This document shows positions 58,892 through 64,000 of a stretch of DNA of 64,000 nucleotides, one piece after another. The notes beneath the pieces were generated by a model that was not told where the DNA came from, searched no databases, and saw only the letters and a program-made list of their open reading frames with translations. Position 1 is the stretch's first letter. The number at the start of each line of letters is the position of its first letter. Source of the stretch: Janthinobacterium sp. 61 (GTDB lineage Bacteria > Pseudomonadota > Gammaproteobacteria > Burkholderiales > Burkholderiaceae_D); NCBI RefSeq assembly GCF_002846335.1, contig NZ_PJMQ01000001.1:3410001-3474000 (forward strand), in the 5' to 3' direction. The position numbers and the translations under genes are program-made.

Positions 58892-59680
58892 TCACTCCAG
58901 CAGGAAGTTGCGCCCGCCCGCCAGGGCCGCGCCCTCTTCCACCGTTTCATCCTTCAAGTCCACGCCCGACAATTGCCGGCTGAATGCCTGCGACAGCAGG
59001 TAGTGCAGCCGGTACGCGGCCGGCGCATACGCCAGCCCCTCGGGGCGCACATTCGAGATGCAGTTGCGGCGCTCGTCCAGCAAGCCTACTTTTGGGGCCC
59101 ACGTCAGGTACAGGCCCAGGCTGTCAGGGGAACTCAGGCCCGGCCGCTCGCCGATCAGCACCAGCACAGCCTTCGCTTGCAGCAATTGCCCCACCTCGTC
59201 GCCGATGGCCACCCGCCCCTGCGCCACGATATGCAGCGGCGACAGCGTCCACGCCTCCAGCGCCAGCCGTTCGCGCAAGGCGGCCAGAAATGGCGCCGCG
59301 TGGCGCTGCACGGCCAGCGCCGACAGGCCATCTGCCGCCACCAGCGCCAGGTCTACTCCCTTGGAGCCACCTACCAGCCGCGCGTGTGAAACGTCATCGA
59401 GCCGGCGCCCCAGGTCGGGCCGCTGCAGGTAGATGGCACGCGTGGCGGCGGCGCTATGCAGCTGCACGCAGTCTTGCCCTTGCGCGGCCAAGGCGCGTGC
59501 CAGTGCCTCGCCATCGAGCGCCAGATGCACGGCATCGCGCGCCTGGGCGTGGGCCAGCTGGAACGCCAGTTGCGCGCGGGTCGGCACGCTGACGCCGCAG
59601 CGTCCCAGCGCGATGCGCGCGACCGTATGCCGGCGCAAGGCTTGCCAGTCACTACCGACACCAATATCCGTTTTAGCCAT
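58892..59680 (-). CDS. eutC: Ethanolamine ammonia-lyase small subunit
   Basis: A 262-residue Eut[70 protein letters not shown]. With EutB it forms the cobalamin-dependent lyase that splits ethanolamine to acetaldehyde and ammonia. Normally it directly follows eutB; here about 3.8 kb with three genes lies between them, one on the other strand. Start ATG 59680. Confidence 0.93.
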   Translation of the reverse strand: MAKTDIGVGSDWQALRRHTVARIALGRCGVSVPTRAQLAFQLAHAQARDAVHLALDGEALARALAAQGQDCVQLHSAAATRAIYLQRPDLGRRLDDVSHARLVGGSKGVDLALVAADGLSALAVQRHAAPFLAALRERLALEAWTLSPLHIVAQGRVAIGDEVGQLLQAKAVLVLIGERPGLSSPDSLGLYLTWAPKVGLLDERRNCISNVRPEGLAYAPAAYRLHYLLSQAFSRQLSGVDLKDETVEEGAALAGGRNFLLE

Positions 59681-59763
59681 ACAGCCTCCCTGCAAGCGCG
59701 TATCCTTGCTACACTGCGCCGCAATTCCAGTTTATCACCGTCACTCACCACGCCAGGAACGCC

Positions 59764-60699
59764 ATGATTGTTGCCGCCGATGCCGCGCAGTGGGACCAGC
59801 TGTACGATTTGCCTTTGCTCGAGCGCCTTGGGCCCGCCCAGGATGAAGTTATCGCCCATGTGGCGCAAGTCAATGCCTCCACCGGCGTCGCCGCGCAGCC
59901 CACTTCCAAGCAGGTAGACGCTGATTTCCATGCCGACGTGCGCGCGGCCATGGCCACCATGCCGGCCTCCGTGCAGGCGCTGCTCGACGGCGTGCTGCTG
60001 GGAGTGGGCTTTGCGCGACAGCTGGGTTCCTCGGCCATCAGCGACATCGTCGTCAGTAGCGAGGGCGTGATCCTGGGCGTAGTGGTGGCGCTCGACGTGG
60101 AAGCGTTCGAGGCGCGCACGGCCAATGCCTGGGCCACCTGGAAGGAGAACACGCCCTTCACGCCGCAAGATGGTTATCGCCTTGAAGCGCAGATCGCAGC
60201 ACCCGAGGACGACAACCGCCAGCGCGCACTGCAATACTTGCTGCTGCACGAATTCGGCCATGTGCTGGCCGCCGGCCGGGGCTTGCTGCCCGAATGGTGG
60301 AACGCCGCGAAGGCCATGCGCAGTGCGCACGACTACCACTACCTGCCGCTGACCTGGCAGATCACGCCAGCACTGCAGGTCGTGCCCCTGCCAGGCAACG
60401 ATTTCTCCCTGCGCGCAGACGTCGTGTATTACCAGGCGCCGCGCCTGGCCGCCAGCCAGATGCGCGACGCGTATGCGCAGCTGCAGGGCACGAACTTCGC
60501 CACCCTGTATGCGGCCACCAGCATGCATGAAGACTTTGCCGAATCTTTCGCCAGCTATGTGCACGCCGTCATGCTGGGCCAGCCCCAGCACATCCGCATT
60601 TTTCACAATAACGCCCTGCTGCTGCAGTTCGACGGCTACTGGAAAACAGAACGCAGCAAGGCCAAGCGCCGGCTGCTGAAGCAGTTATTGGGCAAGTGA
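59764..60699 (+). CDS. Putative HEFGH zinc metallopeptidase
   Basis: A 311-residue soluble protein with no signal peptide. LLLHEFGHVLAAG (about residue 160) is an HExxH zinc site, and a later HEDFAESFASY could give the third, Glu, ligand, a gluzincin-like layout. The remainder is not recognised. It is divergent from eutC by about 80 bp and converges, with no gap, on the TPR/ATP-grasp gene. Substrate unknown. Confidence 0.75.
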   Translation: MIVAADAAQWDQLYDLPLLERLGPAQDEVIAHVAQVNASTGVAAQPTSKQVDADFHADVRAAMATMPASVQALLDGVLLGVGFARQLGSSAISDIVVSSEGVILGVVVALDVEAFEARTANAWATWKENTPFTPQDGYRLEAQIAAPEDDNRQRALQYLLLHEFGHVLAAGRGLLPEWWNAAKAMRSAHDYHYLPLTWQITPALQVVPLPGNDFSLRADVVYYQAPRLAASQMRDAYAQLQGTNFATLYAATSMHEDFAESFASYVHAVMLGQPQHIRIFHNNALLLQFDGYWKTERSKAKRRLLKQLLGK

Positions 60700-61944
60700 T
60701 CAGTTAGCGGCGCAATCACCGGCAGCTGCCCGCGCCAGCATGGCGCGAAACGCCATAAAGACCTTCTGCATGACCGGACGCTTGTACGGATACAGGGCTT
60801 CGGCATCCATGGCGTGTACGATCATGGCGTTGTCTGCTTCGAACACCAGCAATTCACCGTCACGCGTTTCAGCGCAATCGATGCCCAGATAAGGCATGCC
60901 CATGCGTGCATTGATGGCACACAAGGCAGCCGCATGACGCCGCGCAAATTCCTCGTCAAAATGCGCCATGCACCGGGCCTCCTCGGCGCGCTTGGCCGCG
61001 CTTTCCTCCATGCCCGCGTTCAGGTAATGAATCATCCAGTGCGAGGACACGGCGTAGTGGCAGATGTACGGCATGCCGTCGATCAGCACGATGCGGTACT
61101 TTCGGAACTGGCCATCCTCGCTGCGGTAGTCGACAAAGCGGGCGATGTAAAAGAGTGGTGCGTCGACGGCCTGCAGATAGGCGTGCAAGTCGCTGGCGTG
61201 CTCCATCTTTTCCAGGTCGTGGCCCGCGTGCGAACCGAGGGGCCGCACGATCAGGGGAAAGGCGTCGCCGGGCAGCACGGCATCGAGCGGCAATTCCCCC
61301 GCAGCTAGCGCCGCCAGCTCCGCGCGCGCGATGCGCACCGTGCGTGGCATGGCCACACCGGGAAAATCCTGCAGCTTCCCGCACAGGCCATCGCGCGAGG
61401 TATGTGCGATATGCTGGGGCAGGTTGATGACCGGGCGTGGCCAGTCCGCCACGAATTGCGCCAGCAGCGCCAGCAAGGGCTGGTTGGCGTCGGACTCGGC
61501 CACGCCCACCAGCAGCACGTCGTGATCCGGCACTTCTTCCGGCAAGGGGCCTTCCAGCGTCAGGTACAGCAGGTCGAGCGCCACGTCGGACTGCTCGACG
61601 AGAAACTCGATGGGCGTATTCGACATCAGGTCGCCTGGCCCCATCAGTACCAGCACGCGGATGCCAGGGCCAGATTGCGGCGCTTGCGCGGGCAGCGCAT
61701 ACAGCTGCTGCAAGTCGATCGCCTGCGCCTGCACGGCCAGCGCCATCTCGCGCTCGCCCTTCAATTGCAGCACGGTGGAAAAATCCAGGCAGGCGTGCGC
61801 GTCATCGGGATACGCTTGCGCGCGCGCCAGCAGCGCTTCGCCCAGCGGCGCCAGGTCTTCCTGCAGAAAGGCAAGGCGCATCAGGGGCGCCAGGCCGATC
61901 AGCGGCGCATATGGCGTGGCAGCGTGCAGCAGCAAATCGTTCAT
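60700..61944 (-). CDS. TPR plus ATP-grasp-like protein
   Basis: A 414-residue protein. Residues ~15-75 are helical and TPR-like (LAPLGEALLARAQAYPDDAH). The C-terminal ~200 residues look like a RimK-type ATP-grasp: PLIVRPLGSHAG (nucleotide-binding lysine place taken by Arg), YIARFVDYRSEDGQFRKYRI, and LGIDCAETRDGELLVFEADN with the acidic metal residues. A carboxylate-amine ligase activity is possible but unproven. It lies 13 bp after a PLP decarboxylase and is presumably co-transcribed. Confidence 0.65.
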   Translation of the reverse strand: MNDLLLHAATPYAPLIGLAPLMRLAFLQEDLAPLGEALLARAQAYPDDAHACLDFSTVLQLKGEREMALAVQAQAIDLQQLYALPAQAPQSGPGIRVLVLMGPGDLMSNTPIEFLVEQSDVALDLLYLTLEGPLPEEVPDHDVLLVGVAESDANQPLLALLAQFVADWPRPVINLPQHIAHTSRDGLCGKLQDFPGVAMPRTVRIARAELAALAAGELPLDAVLPGDAFPLIVRPLGSHAGHDLEKMEHASDLHAYLQAVDAPLFYIARFVDYRSEDGQFRKYRIVLIDGMPYICHYAVSSHWMIHYLNAGMEESAAKRAEEARCMAHFDEEFARRHAAALCAINARMGMPYLGIDCAETRDGELLVFEADNAMIVHAMDAEALYPYKRPVMQKVFMAFRAMLARAAAGDCAAN

Positions 61945-61957
61945 GTTGGCTTTCCTT

Positions 61958-63400
61958 TCAGGACAGGCGCGCGGCGCCGAAGCGCAGCACGCCCGCCAGC
62001 AGCGCATCGATATCCTCGGTGCGCGTACGGTGATTGACGATGGCGGCGCGGATGGCCAGCTGCCCGCCGATGGTGGTAGTCGATGGCGCCGCAATGCCAG
62101 ACTCGTGCAAGTCGGCGACGATCTCGCCATTGAAGGCATCGCTGTCGCCGTCGGCGACGCCACGGTGGCGGAAGCAGACGATGTTCAGGGTCACGGGCGC
62201 CAGCAATTCCAGCTCCGGTGTGGCCGCTATCTGCTCGGCCAGGTAGCGCGCCAGCACGCAGGTGTGCGCGATGGCAGCGCCCATGCGTTCGGCGCCGTGT
62301 ACCTTGAAAGTGAACCAGGTTTTCAGCGCACGGAAGCCACGCGACAGGTCGGGGCCGAAATCGCAGGGCCAGGGCGAGCCACCCGCCAGCCCACGCGTTT
62401 CGCGCCGCAGATAGGCCGCCGGAGCGGCAAACGCCGCCATATGCCGCGTGCCGTCACGCACCAGCAAAAAGCCCGCGTCATACGGCACTTGCCCCCACTT
62501 GTGAAAATCAAACGCCAGCGAGTCTGCCAGTTCAATGCCAGCCAGCAGGGGCGCTACCTGAGGCGACAGCATGCCCAGTGCCCCATAGGCGCCATCGACG
62601 TGGAACCACAGCTGTTCGTGCCTGGCCAATGCCGCCAGCGCCGATAAATCGTCGATGGCGCCCGTGTCCACGGTGCCGGCCGTGCCAGCGATAAAGAAGG
62701 GATGCAGGCCCGCCGCGCGGTCACGCGCGATGGTCTGCGCCAGGGCGGCGACGTCTATCTGCTGCCGCTCGTTGACGGCAATGCGGCGCAAGGCAGCCGT
62801 GCCCAGGCCGGACAGGTCCATCGCCTGCGCGATGCAGCCATGCGCGGCGGCCGAGGTGTACGCCACCAGCGGCGCGCCCTGCAAGCCATCCTGGCGGACC
62901 TCCATGCCCAGCGCCTGCGTGCGCGCCACCAGCACGCCCATCAAGTTGGCCATCGAGGTACCCGTGACGAACACGCCGCTGGCCGACTCGGGAAAGCCGA
63001 ACAGTTCGGCCATCCAGCGGGTAATCTGGCGCTCCACTTCCACCGGCATCTGGTTGCGCCCGCCTACATTCGCATTCAGGCCGGCCGCCAGCATCTCGGC
63101 CAGCATGCCCACGGGCGTGCCGCCGCCATGCACCCAGCCCATGAAACCGGGATGCACATTGCCTACGGCGTAGGGCAGCACATCCTGCATGAAACTGGCG
63201 TGGGCCTCACCGAGCTCGCCCGGTGCGCGCGGTAACGGTTGCGCGAATGCCGCGCGGGCGCTGTCCGGCGCCGCCTGCCAAACAGGCCGCTGGCGAATTC
63301 GCTGTGCGTAGTCGAGCATGTCGTCGAGCATGCGATGGCTTTGCGCGCGAAACGCATCCCAGTCGTGCGGATCGAGGGAATCGGGGTCGGGTGGCAGCAT
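61958..63400 (-). CDS. Group II PLP-dependent amino-acid decarboxylase
   Basis: A 480-residue protein of the aromatic amino acid/DDC decarboxylase family. NVHPGFMGWVHGGGTPVG forms part of the substrate site, HVDGAYGALG binds the cofactor and FDFHKWGQVPYD contains the PLP lysine. Substrate cannot be read from sequence; DDC-family members act on Tyr, Trp, Dopa, Glu or Ser. It begins 71 bp after eutB and precedes the TPR/ATP-grasp gene. Given the eut genes, serine decarboxylation to ethanolamine is a testable idea, not a conclusion. Confidence 0.88.
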   Translation of the reverse strand: MLPPDPDSLDPHDWDAFRAQSHRMLDDMLDYAQRIRQRPVWQAAPDSARAAFAQPLPRAPGELGEAHASFMQDVLPYAVGNVHPGFMGWVHGGGTPVGMLAEMLAAGLNANVGGRNQMPVEVERQITRWMAELFGFPESASGVFVTGTSMANLMGVLVARTQALGMEVRQDGLQGAPLVAYTSAAAHGCIAQAMDLSGLGTAALRRIAVNERQQIDVAALAQTIARDRAAGLHPFFIAGTAGTVDTGAIDDLSALAALARHEQLWFHVDGAYGALGMLSPQVAPLLAGIELADSLAFDFHKWGQVPYDAGFLLVRDGTRHMAAFAAPAAYLRRETRGLAGGSPWPCDFGPDLSRGFRALKTWFTFKVHGAERMGAAIAHTCVLARYLAEQIAATPELELLAPVTLNIVCFRHRGVADGDSDAFNGEIVADLHESGIAAPSTTTIGGQLAIRAAIVNHRTRTEDIDALLAGVLRFGAARLS

Positions 63401-63471
63401 GATGGCGTCGAATGGGGAGATCGCCGATTATCGCACCGGCGCACCCGCCCGGGGCGTCAATTTGCGCCGTT

Positions 63472-64000
63472 TTACGCCGGCAGCCGCCCCAGCGCCGCCT
63501 GGAAAGCGTACGCCAGCACCCGCTTCAGCCGGCCCTGCGCATCGGTGATCTGCATGTGCGCCAGCCAGGCCTCGAATTCGGGTGCGGGACGCAAGCCCAG
63601 CACGCGGCGCGCGTACAGGGCATCGTGGAACGAAGTGCTCTGGTAGCCAAGCATGATGTCGTCCGCGCCCGGCACGCCCATGACAAAATTGCAGCCGGCC
63701 ACGCCCAGCATGGTCAGCAAGGCATCCATGTCATCCTGGTCCGCTTCCGCGTGGTTGGTGTAGCACACGTCGCAGCCCATGGGCAGCCCCAGCAGCTTGG
63801 CGCAGAAATGGTCTTCCAGCCCCGCACGCATGATCTGCTTGCCGTCATACAGATATTCGGGGCCGATGAAACCCACCACCGAATTGACCAGCAGCGGCTG
63901 ATACGCGCGCGCCACAGCGTACGCGCGCGCCTCGCACGTTTGCTGGTCCATGCCGTGGTGGGCGCCGGCCGACAGGGCACTGCCCTGCCCCGTCTCGAAA
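63472..64000 (-). CDS. eutB: Ethanolamine ammonia-lyase large subunit, C-terminal part (runs off the window)
   Basis: The last 175 or so residues of EutB: AGAHHGMDQQTCEARAYAVA, CDVCYTNHAEADQDDMD, NFVMGVPGADDIMLGYQSTS and FHDALYARRVLGL. The TIM-barrel part with the remaining active site lies outside. The frame is open to base 64000. It is the large, catalytic, B12-binding subunit. It is the first of a minus-strand group with the decarboxylase and ATP-grasp-like genes. Confidence 0.95.
   Translation of the reverse strand, partial: FETGQGSALSAGAHHGMDQQTCEARAYAVARAYQPLLVNSVVGFIGPEYLYDGKQIMRAGLEDHFCAKLLGLPMGCDVCYTNHAEADQDDMDALLTMLGVAGCNFVMGVPGADDIMLGYQSTSFHDALYARRVLGLRPAPEFEAWLAHMQITDAQGRLKRVLAYAFQAALGRLPA

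Overview
The window reads as chromosomal DNA of a high-GC betaproteobacterium, most likely family Oxalobacteraceae (Janthinobacterium, Massilia or Duganella type). This rests on protein flavour, the rpsU-yqeY-dnaG-rpoD macromolecular-synthesis order and a GGGGTCAGACCC inverted repeat; the genus is an inference. No rRNA genes and no CRISPR array were seen.

Layout. 1-4.5 kb: a sensor kinase (cut by the window edge) and its OmpR-type regulator, divergent from a MipA-like outer-membrane gene, then a UspA-like protein, a VirK/YbjX (DUF535) protein and a small DUF6139-type protein. 4.5-9.1 kb: dnaE and trhO, divergent. 9.6-30.9 kb: one long plus-strand surface-polysaccharide cluster. It makes dTDP-L-rhamnose (rfbBACD) and a CDP-3,6-dideoxyhexose (rfbFGH plus an epimerase and a reductase, a set that resembles the CDP-ascarylose route). 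It also carries Wzx, four glycosyltransferases, an O-acyltransferase, a Wzy-like polymerase, a WbpV/WbpL/WbpM-like initiation set and Wzz. Together these fit a Wzy-dependent O antigen started on an N-acetylated 6-deoxyhexosamine.

31-41 kb: housekeeping and small genes: rhlE, a chemoreceptor, a Crp/Fnr regulator, a GFA protein, a DUF4265 protein, a BPSL0067/STY0301 pair (the second gene apparently frameshifted), pdxJ, yjjG, a DUF2726 protein and an FKBP.

41.36-46.90 kb: a 5.5-kb accessory island inserted in the 3' half of a tRNA-Ile2(CAU) gene. It is bounded by a 46-bp perfect direct repeat of the tRNA 3' end. It carries a decayed IS30 transposase, a divergent pair (HNH endonuclease and a 91-residue unknown), a DUF4145-like/Sel1/SEC-C protein, an intact IS3-family element and a truncated ribbon-helix-helix gene. 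No integrase was found. This is the best candidate for an undescribed system.

46.8-52.7 kb: tRNA-Ile2, rpoD, dnaG, yqeY and rpsU, all on the minus strand. 52.8-64 kb: a BaiN-type flavoprotein, ybiB, a catalytically degenerate IS110-like protein, aroG, nirD, tsaD, and an ethanolamine ammonia-lyase locus. In that locus eutB and eutC are separated by a PLP decarboxylase, a TPR/ATP-grasp-like protein and an opposite-strand HEFGH metallopeptidase.
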